A stretch of DNA of 64,000 nucleotides from Sciscionella marina DSM 45152 (GCF_000379465.1 NZ_KB905380.1:372001-436000); one strand, 5' to 3'. Positions 1-8,791 are shown, counted from the stretch's first letter. Made by a program: numbers and translations. The notes: generated by a model from the sequence alone, not told the origin.

Positions 1-1018
1 GACCGCGCTTGCTGCGCCGGGCCGCACGGCGGAAGTAGAGCTCGTCCTGGTCCACCGAGAGCAGGCTGGAGACCACCGCGGTGATCAGGGTGACCCCGAG
101 GACCAGGAACACCCCGGTGCGCAGCCCGTCGATGTGCACCCCGGGGACCAGGGTGAACAGGGCGAGCGTGGCCGCGCCGAGCAGCAGGTAGCTGCCGATA
201 CCGAGGGTGAAAAGAGCCAGCGGCAGCGCCACACGCAGCACCAGCGGCCACACCACGCTGGTGAGCAGGCCGAGCAGCAGCGCACAGACCACCGGTTGCC
301 ACCAGGAGGTCATCGAGAAGCCGGGCAGCAGCACGTCGAACCCGTACAAGGTGCCGATCACGGCGGCCCACACCAGGAGCACGCGCGCGGAATGCCGTCC
401 GCCGCGCACCAGCCTGCCCGGTCCGTGCGTGGTCATGCCCGTCCCCTTTCTCTTGCGGTGGCGCGCGATCAGGTTCAGCACCACCGTCACCACGAGTACG
501 AGCGCGGCCGCGAGCAGCGTGGCGATCAGCGGCGAGTCGAACAGTCCGCCGCTGAGGACGCCGAGCAACGCGTACGCGACCGCCCACAGCAGGCAGGCGG
601 CGAACACCGAGGGCAGCAGCCGGCGCCACGGATAGGCCACCGCGCCCGCGGCGAGCAGCACCGGGATGCGCCCGGCCGGGACCAGGCGCCCGACCACGAT
701 CAGCTGCCAGCCGCGGTTGCCGAGCCGTTCGCGCATGTTCTCCAGCCGCTCCGGGCGCTCGCCGCGCGCGAACCAGCGCACCGCGGCCTCGCTGCCCAGC
801 CGCGCGATCGCGTAGGTGAGCACATCGCCGAGCATCGCGGCCACCGTGGCGATCAGCAGCACCAGCGGCAGGGACAGGTGCGGGGTGGTCATCGCGACCG
901 CGGCCGCGGCACCCACCACCGCCCCGGTCGGCACGATGGGCACGATCGAACCGAGCAGCACCCCCAGGAACAGCGTCGGGTACCCGATCGCGGACATGTC
1001 CGTCCAGCCGATGTTCAT
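1..1018 (-). CDS. DedA-family membrane protein with C-terminal holin-like membrane region (partial)
   Basis: Reading from ATG at 1018 gives an open frame that leaves the window at base 1. Residues about 1-195 look like a DedA/SNARE-associated membrane protein: hydrophobic segments and the motif VVGRLVPAGRIPV, typical of the family, whose members act in lipid-linked membrane homeostasis. After a basic stretch (ARHRKRKGTG) the same frame continues, without a stop, into a further set of hydrophobic helices (VLLVWAAVIGTLYGF, LFTLGIGSYLLLG, LFTLVPGVHI) that resemble the phage-holin-IV-like membrane proteins of actinobacteria. An in-frame ATG at 436 could start a separate protein, but no stop separates the two. 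The ATG overlaps the stop of the upstream hydrolase (ATGA), so the two are translationally coupled. DedA assignment is confident; the holin-like part is inferred. Confidence 0.75.
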   Translation of the reverse strand, partial: MNIGWTDMSAIGYPTLFLGVLLGSIVPIVPTGAVVGAAAAVAMTTPHLSLPLVLLIATVAAMLGDVLTYAIARLGSEAAVRWFARGERPERLENMRERLGNRGWQLIVVGRLVPAGRIPVLLAAGAVAYPWRRLLPSVFAACLLWAVAYALLGVLSGGLFDSPLIATLLAAALVLVVTVVLNLIARHRKRKGTGMTTHGPGRLVRGGRHSARVLLVWAAVIGTLYGFDVLLPGFSMTSWWQPVVCALLLGLLTSVVWPLVLRVALPLALFTLGIGSYLLLGAATLALFTLVPGVHIDGLRTGVFLVLGVTLITAVVSSLLSVDQDELYFRRAARRSKRG

Positions 1019-1770
1019 CCGGTCACCTCCGCGCCCGGCTCGGTGAGCAGCACCAGGGTGGACAAACCCGCCTCGGCGACCGCGGCGGCGAACCGGCGCG
1101 GCGGATCCACCAGCAACCTGCGCATCCGCGCGGTGCGGGCCAGCAACGGCACCGCGAGCGTGCCCCAGTGCACCGGGACCGCGCGCCGGGCGCGCAGCAG
1201 GCCCGCGGCCCGCGCCGCCCGTGCCGGATCCAGGTGCCCCGGCCCCAGATTCGGGCCCCAGCCCCAGACCGGCAGCGCCGCGGTGTCCACCGGGGCGAGC
1301 TCGGCCATATCCGGATACAGATCGGTGTCCCCGGCCAGGTAGATCCGTTCCCCATCGGCCTCGAGCAGGTGCCCGAGCGCGGGCGCGTCCGGGCCCGCCG
1401 TGCACCGCGGGCCCCAGCGATGACCGGAGTGCACCGCGCGCACCCCGGTCACGGTGAGCCCGCCGTGCCGGATCCGTTCACCGACCCCGAGTTCGGTGAC
1501 CGCGCCGAAGCCCTTGTGCCGCAGCCATTCACCCGCCCCGCGCGGCACCACGATCCGGACACCGGGATCGAGCAGCCGCAGCGAGGGCAGATGCAGGTGA
1601 TCCCCGTGCAGGTGCGAGATCAGCACCAGTTCCGCGTCCCGCCACAGCCGCGGATCCGGCGGCGGGATGACCCTGCGGAGCCCGCCGACGGTCGCGGTGA
1701 GCACCGGATCGCTGAGCACCACGTGACCGCCGAGCCGCATCCTGATGGTGGAGTGGCCGAGGAAGTGCAT
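1015..1770 (-). CDS. Metallo-beta-lactamase-fold hydrolase (UlaG-like)
   Basis: A 251-residue protein of the MBL superfamily. The metal-binding HLHGDH motif lies at residues 53-58, a further His in GPGHLDP near 179, GDTD at 147-150 and a C-terminal PVHWGT near 200, the pattern of UlaG/YtnP-type hydrolases that cleave phosphodiester, lactone or similar bonds. The N-terminus (HFLGHSTIRMRLGG) is the usual beta-sandwich start of this group. The substrate cannot be told from sequence. The gene ends in a 4-base overlap with the DedA-like gene and begins 60 bases after the LLM oxidoreductase gene, so all four genes from the CoA-ligase-like gene to DedA may be one transcript. Confidence 0.85.
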   Translation of the reverse strand: MHFLGHSTIRMRLGGHVVLSDPVLTATVGGLRRVIPPPDPRLWRDAELVLISHLHGDHLHLPSLRLLDPGVRIVVPRGAGEWLRHKGFGAVTELGVGERIRHGGLTVTGVRAVHSGHRWGPRCTAGPDAPALGHLLEADGERIYLAGDTDLYPDMAELAPVDTAALPVWGWGPNLGPGHLDPARAARAAGLLRARRAVPVHWGTLAVPLLARTARMRRLLVDPPRRFAAAVAEAGLSTLVLLTEPGAEVTG

Positions 1771-1830
1771 GCCGGTCAGTATTCCCGACCGGTGATCCGC
1801 CGTTGGCGCCCCGTAGCCCCGATGTGACTC

Positions 1831-2628
1831 TCACAGCCGCTCGATCAGTTGCCGCCAGTGCTCGTGACGCTCGGGATCGGGGCCGAGTCCGCTGTATATG
1901 ACCTGGTCCGCGCCCGCGTCCAGGTGCGCGCGCATCCGCTCGGCCACGGTATCCACGTCCCCGTGCGCGACCAGCCCGTCGACCAGACTGTCCTCGAGTC
2001 CGGTGATCTCGCCTTCGGTGAACCCCATGCGCGCGAAGTTCTCCGGGTAACCGGTGACCCTGGAGAGGAACCGCAGCGGTTCACGCGCCCGCTCCCGCGC
2101 CTGGTCCGGTTCGAGCCCGATCGCGGCGAGCTGCTGCACGATGAGCGTGGGGCCGGCACCGAGCCGTTCCCTGGCCCATGCGGTGTATTCGGGCGTGTTC
2201 AGTATGGTGAGCGCGCCCGCGGAACGCCGCGCGGCGAGATCGAGTTTGCGCGGCCCGAGCGCGGCGAGGATCCGGTCTTGTTGCGGGATCGGGGTGGAGC
2301 TGTCCAGCTCGTCCAGGTAGGCGTTCAGCGTGCGCAGTGGATGCGGGCCGTGCCCGCCACCGATCCCGGCGACCAGCCGATCCGGCGCCTCGATGTACCG
2401 CTCGGCGAGCGCTGCCGCCGCGTGCCGGTCCACCATGGTCACCGCGCTGCCGACCCGGATCCGTCCGGTCGCCTCGAGCAGCCTGCTGAGCGGTTCGAGA
2501 CTGGTCTGCAACTGCCCGCCCGCGACCCAGATGGTCCCGTAGCCGAGTTCCTCCAGGCGCGCGGCGTCCGCGCGGGCACTGTCCTGGTCGGTGGTGTCGA
2601 TCATGCTGGCGAGCTCGGAACGTGTCAT
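1831..2628 (-). CDS. F420-dependent LLM-class oxidoreductase
   Basis: A 265-residue luciferase-like monooxygenase-fold protein. The segments ADAARLEELGYGTIWVAGG, RIRVGSAVTM and RLVAGIGGGHG follow the TIM-barrel pattern of the family, and the short length and C-terminal GADQVIYSGLGPD resemble the mycobacterial F420-dependent subgroup (MSMEG_4141-like). Such enzymes reduce or oxidise small organic substrates using coenzyme F420; the substrate is unknown here. The ATG at 2628 lies 22 bases after the stop of the adenylate-forming ligase gene, suggesting co-transcription and possibly a common degradative or modifying pathway. F420 rather than FMN as cofactor is inferred from the family. Confidence 0.8.
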   Translation of the reverse strand: MTRSELASMIDTTDQDSARADAARLEELGYGTIWVAGGQLQTSLEPLSRLLEATGRIRVGSAVTMVDRHAAAALAERYIEAPDRLVAGIGGGHGPHPLRTLNAYLDELDSSTPIPQQDRILAALGPRKLDLAARRSAGALTILNTPEYTAWARERLGAGPTLIVQQLAAIGLEPDQARERAREPLRFLSRVTGYPENFARMGFTEGEITGLEDSLVDGLVAHGDVDTVAERMRAHLDAGADQVIYSGLGPDPERHEHWRQLIERL

Positions 2629-2650
2629 GACCGCACCGTAGAACCTGAAC

Positions 2651-4168
2651 CTATATTGAGGTCAATAACTGCTTTCGGAGCGCGTTCTTGTCCGGTTTGC
2701 CGACGTCGGTGAGCGGGATCTCGTCGAGCAACCGCACCAGGGCCGGGCGGTACATCGTGCCCTTGTGCCGCACCACGAGCTCGATGAGCTCATCCCCGGA
2801 TACCCGCTCGTCGGCGACCACGGCGGCGTTGACCAGTTCCGCCCCGTCCGGATCCGGGGTGCCGAACACGGTGGCCGCGCGCACTCCCGGGCTGGAGAGC
2901 AGCAGGCTCTCGATCTCGCTGCAGTACACGTGCCCGCCGACCACGACGATCATGTCCTTGACCCGGTCCACCACGTGCAGATAGCCCTCGGCGTCGAGAT
3001 AGCCGACGTCCCCGGTGCGTACCCAGCCGTCCACGATGGTCTGCGCGGTCAGCTCCGGGTTCCGCCAGTACCCGGCCATCTCGTGACCGGTGCACACCCA
3101 CAGCTCGCCGCGTTCCCCTTCGGGCACCGGGTTCTGCCGCTCGTCCAGGATCCGCAGCCCGACATCCGCGGAGACCTTGCCCGCGGTGCCCAGCAGCTCG
3201 GGCCTGGTGTGCTCCTCCTTGCCGAGCACGCTGACCAGTCCGGCCTCGGTCTGCCCGTAGAACTGCGTGAAGACCGGCCCGAACACCCGCACCGCGGTGG
3301 CCATCCTGGTCGGATCCGCCTTGCAACCGCCGTACAGGATCCGGCGCAGGCTGGACAGGTCGGTGCGCCCGATATCGGGGTGATCGAGCAGGCGGTAGAT
3401 CAGCGGCGGAAGCAGGAACAGATCGGTGATGCGCTCGCGCTCGATCGTCGCCAGCACCTCGCCGGCGTCGAAGCCGTCGCGCGCGAACACGACACCTCCC
3501 TCGGACAGGGTCCGGTCGGCGAGCCCGCCCGCCGCGTGCGCGAGCGTGGTGCACACCAGCTGGCGCGGAGTGTACTGCTCGTCCTCCTGCTCGATGAGCA
3601 CCTTGCCCGGTGGCTGCCAGTTGTCGAACCGGTAGCAGATTCCCTTGGGGTGCCCCGTCGTTCCTCCGGTGTGCCGGATCTGCTGGATGTCCTCCGGACG
3701 GGCCCGTGAGCCGAGCGGCTCGGCCGATTCTGCGGCGGCGAGCGCGCACAGATCGGTACCGAACGGTTCCCCGAGGCCGAGCACGTCCACCGAGACGTGC
3801 TCCAGTACCCGTTCGGCCTCCGCGCCGAATCCGGCGTCCACGACGAGGAACCGGGCCTCGAGGTCCGTCACGATCCGCGCCTTCGCCTCCGGGGCCAGCC
3901 CGGCGTAGAGCTCGCTGACCGTGCAGCCGAGCAGATTCGCCGCGAGCCGGGCGGTGCGCATGCGCACCGAGTTGGCACCGAGCAGCACGATCCGTTCCCC
4001 GGCACGCGCCCCCAGGCCCTCGAGCGCCCGCGCGAACCGGTAGACCCGCCCGGTCAGGTCCCGGTAGCCGACGGCGTCCTCGCCGTGCACGAATGCGATC
4101 TCGTTCCCGTACTCGGCGAAACATTCGAGCAGAAATTCCGTGCTCGTCTGCTGACCATTCTCAGACAA
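2651..4168 (-). CDS. Adenylate-forming acyl-CoA ligase-like protein
   Basis: A 505-residue member of the ANL superfamily. It has the P-loop HTGGTTGHPKG near residue 168, the FYGQTEAG adenine-binding motif near 300, the hinge DGWVRTGDVGYLD near 385, and the C-terminal LTDVGKPDKNAL with the A10 lysine. It should activate a carboxylic acid with ATP and probably transfer it to CoA; the order and length match FadD-like fatty or aromatic acid CoA ligases. It is the first gene of a likely minus-strand operon with the LLM oxidoreductase and the MBL hydrolase, which suggests a small catabolic unit. The actual substrate is not evident. Confidence 0.85.
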   Translation of the reverse strand: MSENGQQTSTEFLLECFAEYGNEIAFVHGEDAVGYRDLTGRVYRFARALEGLGARAGERIVLLGANSVRMRTARLAANLLGCTVSELYAGLAPEAKARIVTDLEARFLVVDAGFGAEAERVLEHVSVDVLGLGEPFGTDLCALAAAESAEPLGSRARPEDIQQIRHTGGTTGHPKGICYRFDNWQPPGKVLIEQEDEQYTPRQLVCTTLAHAAGGLADRTLSEGGVVFARDGFDAGEVLATIERERITDLFLLPPLIYRLLDHPDIGRTDLSSLRRILYGGCKADPTRMATAVRVFGPVFTQFYGQTEAGLVSVLGKEEHTRPELLGTAGKVSADVGLRILDERQNPVPEGERGELWVCTGHEMAGYWRNPELTAQTIVDGWVRTGDVGYLDAEGYLHVVDRVKDMIVVVGGHVYCSEIESLLLSSPGVRAATVFGTPDPDGAELVNAAVVADERVSGDELIELVVRHKGTMYRPALVRLLDEIPLTDVGKPDKNALRKQLLTSI

Positions 4169-4323
4169 CCGGACCTCCCCGTCATCGGTTCGTTACTCTA
4201 TGAGCATCCGGTTACGCCTACATCCCGGTCAATGACGCTGTGCGGTGTCCTCGATCACGGCCGCATCCGGGGTAACCCGGGCGCGGGCGGTACATTCGAC
4301 ACCGGCAGAGGTGGTGAACTGAT

Positions 4324-4890
4324 TTGCGTACGGTGCTGGAGAAGCCGGTCAGAACGGCGTGGATCGCGGCCGTCGTGGTGCTGACCGCGCTGACCGTCTG
4401 GGTGATCACACAGGTGCCGAGCGGTTCCACGGAGGCCGAGACACCCCAGAACATGGCCGCGGACCACCCCGAACCCGAGGCCCAGGCGAAGCCCGCCCCC
4501 AAAACACAGGCCGGGCCCAATCCGGCGGTGGCCAATCGCTGCCCGGCCACCGCGGCCGCCTGCGTGGACGAGCGGCTGCGCATCAGCTGGCTGCAGCACG
4601 ACGGCAGGATCACCTACGGCCCGGTCCCGGTGATGCCGGGTACCCAGGGCGCGGCGGACTCCGTGGCCACCCCGAAGGGCCTGTTCCACGTGCAGTACAA
4701 GGACGCCGACCACGTCAGCGGCGAATTCGGCGAGCCGATGCAGAACGCGGTGTTCTTCGCCGCCGGAGGCATCGCCTTCCACCAGGGCAGCCTGGTGTCC
4801 ACCTCGCACGGCTGCGTGCACCTCTCGCCGCAGGACTCCGCGCGGTACTACAAGGAGCTCGACCGCGGCGCCCAGGTCGCGGTCTTCTAG
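4324..4890 (+). CDS. L,D-transpeptidase (YkuD family)
   Basis: A 188-residue protein beginning at TTG 4324, preceded by GAGG about 12 bases upstream. A single hydrophobic anchor (residues about 11-30) places the rest outside the membrane. The YkuD catalytic motif SHGCVHLSP is present with Cys164 as nucleophile and His162 beside it. Such enzymes form 3-3 peptidoglycan cross-links or attach ligands to peptidoglycan, important in actinobacterial walls. It is shorter than mycobacterial Ldts and lacks an Ig-like domain; the linker after the anchor is rich in Pro, Glu and Lys. Its TAG stop is shared back to back with the convergent cysQ-like gene through one CTAG at 4887-4890. Confidence 0.85.
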   Translation: MRTVLEKPVRTAWIAAVVVLTALTVWVITQVPSGSTEAETPQNMAADHPEPEAQAKPAPKTQAGPNPAVANRCPATAAACVDERLRISWLQHDGRITYGPVPVMPGTQGAADSVATPKGLFHVQYKDADHVSGEFGEPMQNAVFFAAGGIAFHQGSLVSTSHGCVHLSPQDSARYYKELDRGAQVAVF

Positions 4891-5654
4891 TCCGCCTGTT
4901 TTCCGGGTTCCCCGTGCGGCCAGGCGCCGATCGCGGCGAGCACCCGCTCGGCGAACTCCGGCCGGCACACCACGAGATCGGGCAGGTACGGGTCCTCGCG
5001 GTTGTAGCGCAGCGGAGCACCGTCGATCCGCGAGGCGTACAGCCCCGCGGCGCGTGCCACACCGACCGGGGCGGCCGAGTCCCACTCCCATTGCCCGCCC
5101 GCGTGCACGTAGATCTCCGCCTCCCCCCGCAGCACCGCCATCGTCTTCGCACCCGCCGAACCCATCGGCACCAGCTCGCCGCTCACCTCGCGGGCCACCG
5201 CATCGGCGAACTCCGGCGGACGGCTCGCGCTGACCAGGATCCGCGGCACCGCGGGCGGCTCGGTCGCGCTCGCGGGCTGCCCGCTGGCGTGCACCGTGTC
5301 GAGATCGGGCTGGGCGACCGCGGCCGCGGTGATGCCCGCGCCCGCCTCCCAGAGCGCGACATGGACCGCCCAGTCCGAGCCACCCTGTGCGTACTCCTTG
5401 GTTCCGTCCAGCGGGTCCACGATCCACACCCGCTCCGCGGCCAGCCGCGCCTTGTCGTCCTTGGCCTCCTCGGAGAGCACCGCGTCCGTGCTCCGTTCCG
5501 CGGCCAGCCGCTCGAGCAGGAAATCGTTCGCCAGCGCGTCCCCCTTCTTGCCGAGTTCCGCTCCGGTCAGTCCGGAATCGGCGCGCAGTCCGAGCAGCCG
5601 CTGCCCCGCCTGGCCCGCCAGCTCGGCCGCGAGACGGATATCCGTTGTCGTCAC
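4887..5654 (-). CDS. cysQ: 3'(2'),5'-bisphosphate nucleotidase / inositol-phosphatase family protein
   Basis: A 255-residue protein of the FIG superfamily. The Li-sensitive, Mg-dependent phosphatase motifs are complete: SEEAKDD near residue 61, DPLDGTKEYAQG near 80 and WEWDSAAPVG near 197. The KEYAQG after DPLDGT is characteristic of CysQ, which removes the 3'-phosphate from PAP/PAPS in sulfate assimilation. A broader inositol or fructose bisphosphatase activity cannot be excluded. It converges with the L,D-transpeptidase and shares its CTAG stop tetranucleotide, leaving no room for an intervening terminator. Confidence 0.82.
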   Translation of the reverse strand: MTTTDIRLAAELAGQAGQRLLGLRADSGLTGAELGKKGDALANDFLLERLAAERSTDAVLSEEAKDDKARLAAERVWIVDPLDGTKEYAQGGSDWAVHVALWEAGAGITAAAVAQPDLDTVHASGQPASATEPPAVPRILVSASRPPEFADAVAREVSGELVPMGSAGAKTMAVLRGEAEIYVHAGGQWEWDSAAPVGVARAAGLYASRIDGAPLRYNREDPYLPDLVVCRPEFAERVLAAIGAWPHGEPGKQAD

Positions 5655-5671
5655 CGCACCAGCATGCCGGT

Positions 5672-6250
5672 TCAGTCCTCACCGGGAAAGGCGCCCGGCC
5701 ACGGACCGGTCGGCCGGGTGAGTTCCCGCTCGTACTGCTCGCTGCGATAGGGATGCAGGCCGCGCGCCTTGTAGTTGGGCAGCGCACGCTCCCCGTCCAG
5801 CGTGCAGGTGTGCAGCCAGACCCGGGACACCGGCGGGAAATCCGGATGCCGTCCGGACAGCGACCACGCCCTGCGCAGCGCCGTGGTCAGCAGGTGCCCG
5901 CCGAGTCCGCGGCCGGTGAACGCGGGAAGCAGCCCGAAATACGCCAGCTTCACCTCGGTGCCCTGCTCCCCCGGCGAACCCAGCAGCTCGGCGTATCCCG
6001 CGGGCGCGCCACCGGACCAGCACACCCAGCTCTCGAAGCCCGGCTGAGTGACCCAGTCCTGCCAGCGCTGCCAGGACCAGTCCAGCCGGTCGGTCCAGTA
6101 GTACGCCTCACCGACCGTGGCATAGAGGAACCTGCTGAACTCCGGGGCGGGCACCGACACTCGGGTGATCTCCACCGGTTCCTCCGGGACCACCGCGGGC
6201 ACGATGTCGGCCGGGGCGAGCTGCTGCAGAAACGTCCTGGTGACAAGCAC
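5672..6250 (-). CDS. GNAT-family N-acetyltransferase
   Basis: About 192 residues from GTG at 6250; the open frame reaches 6328 but that would run into the divergent methyltransferase gene, so the GTG before LVTRTFLQQL is preferred. The acetyl-CoA binding region is seen as YFGLLPAFTGRGLGGHLLTTALRRAW (motif A, the R/Q-x-x-G-x-G/A loop represented by GRGLGG). Acceptor substrate is unknown. It lies 17 bases upstream of the cysQ-like gene on the same strand and is probably co-transcribed with it. Confidence 0.8.
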   Translation of the reverse strand: MLVTRTFLQQLAPADIVPAVVPEEPVEITRVSVPAPEFSRFLYATVGEAYYWTDRLDWSWQRWQDWVTQPGFESWVCWSGGAPAGYAELLGSPGEQGTEVKLAYFGLLPAFTGRGLGGHLLTTALRRAWSLSGRHPDFPPVSRVWLHTCTLDGERALPNYKARGLHPYRSEQYERELTRPTGPWPGAFPGED

Positions 6251-6304
6251 GCACCGGAGTGAACCACAGGGCGGTCCGCGCCGGAAGGGCCTAGGCTCGC
6301 CGCC

Positions 6305-7033
6305 ATGGCCGACCCGATATTCGAGCATCCCCGGCTCGCGGCGATCTACGACGCGCTCGAATCCGATCGCGCGGACCTGGCCGCCTATCTCGCCATGGCC
6401 GAGGAGTTCGCGGCGGACACCGTGCTCGATATCGGTTGCGGCACAGGGACTCTGGCGCTGTCACTCGCCGCGAGTGGCCGTTCGGTCATCGGGGTGGATC
6501 CGGCCGCTGCCACACTGCGGGTCGCCCGCACGAAACCGGGGGCGGGCGCGGTGCGCTGGCTGCGCGGGGACGCGACGACCCTGCCATCGATACGCGCCGA
6601 TCTCGCCACCATGACCGGGAACGTCGCCCAGGCGATCACGGATCCGGCCGACTGGTCGGCGAGCCTGCGGGGGATCCATACCGCGCTGCGGCCGGGCGGG
6701 CGGCTCGTGTTCGAGACCCGGGATCCGGCCTTTCGCGGTTGGCGCGAGTGGAACCGCGCGGATTCCCACCGGGTCACCGAGATCGCCGGGGTCGGCGAGG
6801 TGCAAAGCTGGGTCGAACTGCTCACGGTCCATGGTCCGCTGGTCAGGTTCCGCTGGACCTGGGTGTTCGCCGCCGACGGCGAGGTGCTCACCTCGGATTC
6901 CACACTGCGCTTCCGGGAACGCGCGGAAGTGGCGGAATCCCTGCGGGAGAACGGATTTCGGGTCGACGAGGTCCGTGATGCGCCGGATCGCCCCGGCCGT
7001 GAATTCGTGTTTCTCGCCGCACGGCCGGAATGA
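6305..7033 (+). CDS. Class I SAM-dependent methyltransferase
   Basis: A 242-residue Rossmann-fold methyltransferase. Motif I is VLDIGCGTGTLALSLA near residues 40-55, followed by the acidic post-I region VIGVDPAAATL and a WLRGDATTLP motif. The C-terminal half (LRPGGRLVFETRDP, then an antiparallel sheet) matches the Methyltransf_25/11 group acting on small molecules. The target cannot be named. It is divergent from the GNAT gene with 54 bases between starts. A hairpin follows its stop directly. Confidence 0.85.
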   Translation: MADPIFEHPRLAAIYDALESDRADLAAYLAMAEEFAADTVLDIGCGTGTLALSLAASGRSVIGVDPAAATLRVARTKPGAGAVRWLRGDATTLPSIRADLATMTGNVAQAITDPADWSASLRGIHTALRPGGRLVFETRDPAFRGWREWNRADSHRVTEIAGVGEVQSWVELLTVHGPLVRFRWTWVFAADGEVLTSDSTLRFRERAEVAESLRENGFRVDEVRDAPDRPGREFVFLAARPE

Positions 7034-7053
7034 TCCCGTTAGGCTGAACGGGA
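7034..7053 (+). terminator. Hairpin after the methyltransferase gene
   Basis: TCCCGTT (7034-7040) pairs perfectly with AACGGGA (7047-7053) around a 6-base loop, immediately after the TGA stop. There is no T-run, which is usual for high-GC actinobacteria. Termination is inferred. Confidence 0.5.
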
Positions 7054-7087
7054 CGGTAAGGCACACAACGGATGTGGGGTGCGATAG

Positions 7088-7783
7088 GTGCTGACTCTCG
7101 ATCACGGAGCGCTTCTGGAGCATGCGGCACGGGACGGGGACGAGATCGGGCGGCTGTGTCTCGCCGCCCCGGAGGCGACCGTGCGCAGCTGCCCCGAGTG
7201 GTCCGGGGCGGACCTGCTCGCACACACCACCGCCTTCGCGCACTGGATGCCCGGAGTGTTCGCGGGAACCAGCACGATGACCACGCCGGTTCCCGCGGTC
7301 ACCCCGGCCGAGGCCGCCGGGGACTGGGCCGACGCGCTCGATTCGCTGCTGACCACCCTGCGTGCCGCCGCGGTGGACGATCCGGTGCCCAACTGGTCCA
7401 CTTCCCCGGACACGGCGATCTTCTGGATCCGGCGCTGCGCGCAGGAGTTCGCCGTACACCGCTGGGATGCCGCGACGACCGGCGCCACGGATCCCGCACC
7501 GATCCCCGGCGAGCTGGCCAGGGACGGAATCGAGGAATACTTCGACGCCTTCACCGCGACCGGGCTGGCCATGCGCCCGGAGCTGGCCGCCGATGCGACC
7601 ATCGCCCTCGAGCTCACCGATCTGGACCTGTCGATCAGCAAGGATCTGCCGCACCCCGGCCCGGTCACCAGGATGCGCGGCACCGCATCGGAGCTACTGC
7701 TCGCGCTGTGGCACCGGGTCGATCCGCTGGACCTGCACGCCGACGGGGACCGCGGCCTGCTCGAGCGGTGGCCACGGATCTGA
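7088..7783 (+). CDS. Mycothiol-dependent maleylpyruvate isomerase-like / DinB_2 family protein
   Basis: A 231-residue protein starting at GTG 7088. The N-terminal four-helix region carries the conserved features of the actinobacterial TIGR03083-type family: VRSCPEWSGADLLAHTTAFAHW near residue 35-55 and FAVHRWDAATT near 123-133, supplying His residues that bind a metal in DinB-like folds. Members include mycothiol-dependent isomerases and S-transferases, so a thiol-dependent detoxification role is plausible, but catalysis and substrate are unproven. The C-terminal region contains a sterol-carrier-like segment (ELTDLDLSIS ... GTASELLLALWHR). It converges with the ligD polymerase gene. Confidence 0.75.
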   Translation: MLTLDHGALLEHAARDGDEIGRLCLAAPEATVRSCPEWSGADLLAHTTAFAHWMPGVFAGTSTMTTPVPAVTPAEAAGDWADALDSLLTTLRAAAVDDPVPNWSTSPDTAIFWIRRCAQEFAVHRWDAATTGATDPAPIPGELARDGIEEYFDAFTATGLAMRPELAADATIALELTDLDLSISKDLPHPGPVTRMRGTASELLLALWHRVDPLDLHADGDRGLLERWPRI

Positions 7784-7786
7784 GGG

Positions 7787-8791
7787 TTACTCGGCTTCCT
7801 GTTTCGCCCTGCTCGGCGCGACCCGAGGCGGTTCGTTCGGCATCTTGGGGTAGACCGGAGGCCAGGGTGCATCCATCAGCCCGGCCGCGAGGTCCCGCTC
7901 GGACCACTCCAGCAGTACCTCGATCGACTGTGGATCCCGCTGCTGCCACGGGTCGCCCTGCTCGGCGAGCCTGCCCGGAACCGTGGCGATGGTCAGTGTC
8001 TCCGGGGTGACCGAATCCAGTTCCGCCCAGCGAATCGGGGTGGAGACGGGCGCACCGGCCTTGGGGCGCACACACCAGGCGCCGAACACCGTCTTGTGCG
8101 GCGCGTTCTGGTTGAAGTCCACGAAGACCCGTTTCCCGCGTTCCTCCTTCCACCACTTCGCCGTGATCAGGTCCGGGTGGCGGCGTTCGAGTTCCCGGGC
8201 GAGCGCGACGGCCGCCGCACGCACCTGGTAGCCATCCCAGTGTGGCTCCAGCGCGACATAGAGATGCAGCCCGCGCGATCCCGAGGTCTTGAGCAGCACC
8301 TCGACCCCGAGTTCGGCGAGCAGCTCCCGGGCGCGCACCGCGGCCTCGCGCACCTCGGCGTAGCCGACCCCGGGCGAGGGATCGAGGTCGATCCGCAGTT
8401 CGTCGGTGATCTCCGGGCTGTCCGCGTGGTACGGCCACACATGGAATCCGAGGCACCCCAGGTTCACCGCCCACAGCACGTGCGCGAGATCCGCGGCGAC
8501 GAGGGCATCGCTCGTGGTTCCGTTCGGCGTGGCCACCTCGGTGGTCTGCAACCAGGGCGGAGTGGACTTCGGGACCCGCTTCTGAAACCAGGATTTCCCG
8601 CCTGCCCCGTTCGGGTAGCGCTCCAGCAGCAACGGCCTGCCGCGCACCGTCCGCAGCAGCGGCTCCGCCACGGCCTGGTAGTAGCGCACCAGGTCGAGCT
8701 TGGTCTCGCCGCGTTCGGCGAAGAACACCTTGTCCGGGTGCGAGATGGCCACCTCCACGCCATCCACCTCGATGTTCAGCGATTCACTCAT
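7787..8791 (-). CDS. ligD: LigD-type primase-polymerase domain protein (NHEJ)
   Basis: About 334 residues from ATG 8791. It is the stand-alone archaeo-eukaryotic primase (AEP) domain of LigD: SHPDKVFF at the N-terminus, the catalytic ELRIDLDPSPG with two Asp, SGSRGLHLYVAL with the conserved His, and VFVDFNQNAPHKTVFGAWCVRP near the C-terminus. It fills gaps and adds ribonucleotides at double-strand break ends. Its start overlaps the stop of the upstream ligase gene by one base (TGATG). The polymerase and ligase parts, fused in mycobacterial LigD, are two genes here. No Ku or nuclease domain is present in the window. Confidence 0.92.
   Translation of the reverse strand: MSESLNIEVDGVEVAISHPDKVFFAERGETKLDLVRYYQAVAEPLLRTVRGRPLLLERYPNGAGGKSWFQKRVPKSTPPWLQTTEVATPNGTTSDALVAADLAHVLWAVNLGCLGFHVWPYHADSPEITDELRIDLDPSPGVGYAEVREAAVRARELLAELGVEVLLKTSGSRGLHLYVALEPHWDGYQVRAAAVALARELERRHPDLITAKWWKEERGKRVFVDFNQNAPHKTVFGAWCVRPKAGAPVSTPIRWAELDSVTPETLTIATVPGRLAEQGDPWQQRDPQSIEVLLEWSERDLAAGLMDAPWPPVYPKMPNEPPRVAPSRAKQEAE

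Noticed and set aside
134-1342. Long plus-strand open frame of about 400 codons across the DedA and MBL genes.
   Set aside because: Composition is Arg/His/Gln/Gly-rich with no family motifs, and it is antisense to two recognisable genes; a shadow frame of high-GC DNA.
2655-2666. ATTGAGGTCAAT inverted repeat between the ligase and LLM genes, considered as an operator.
   Set aside because: It lies in the last codons of the ligase gene within an apparent operon, so a regulatory role is unsupported.
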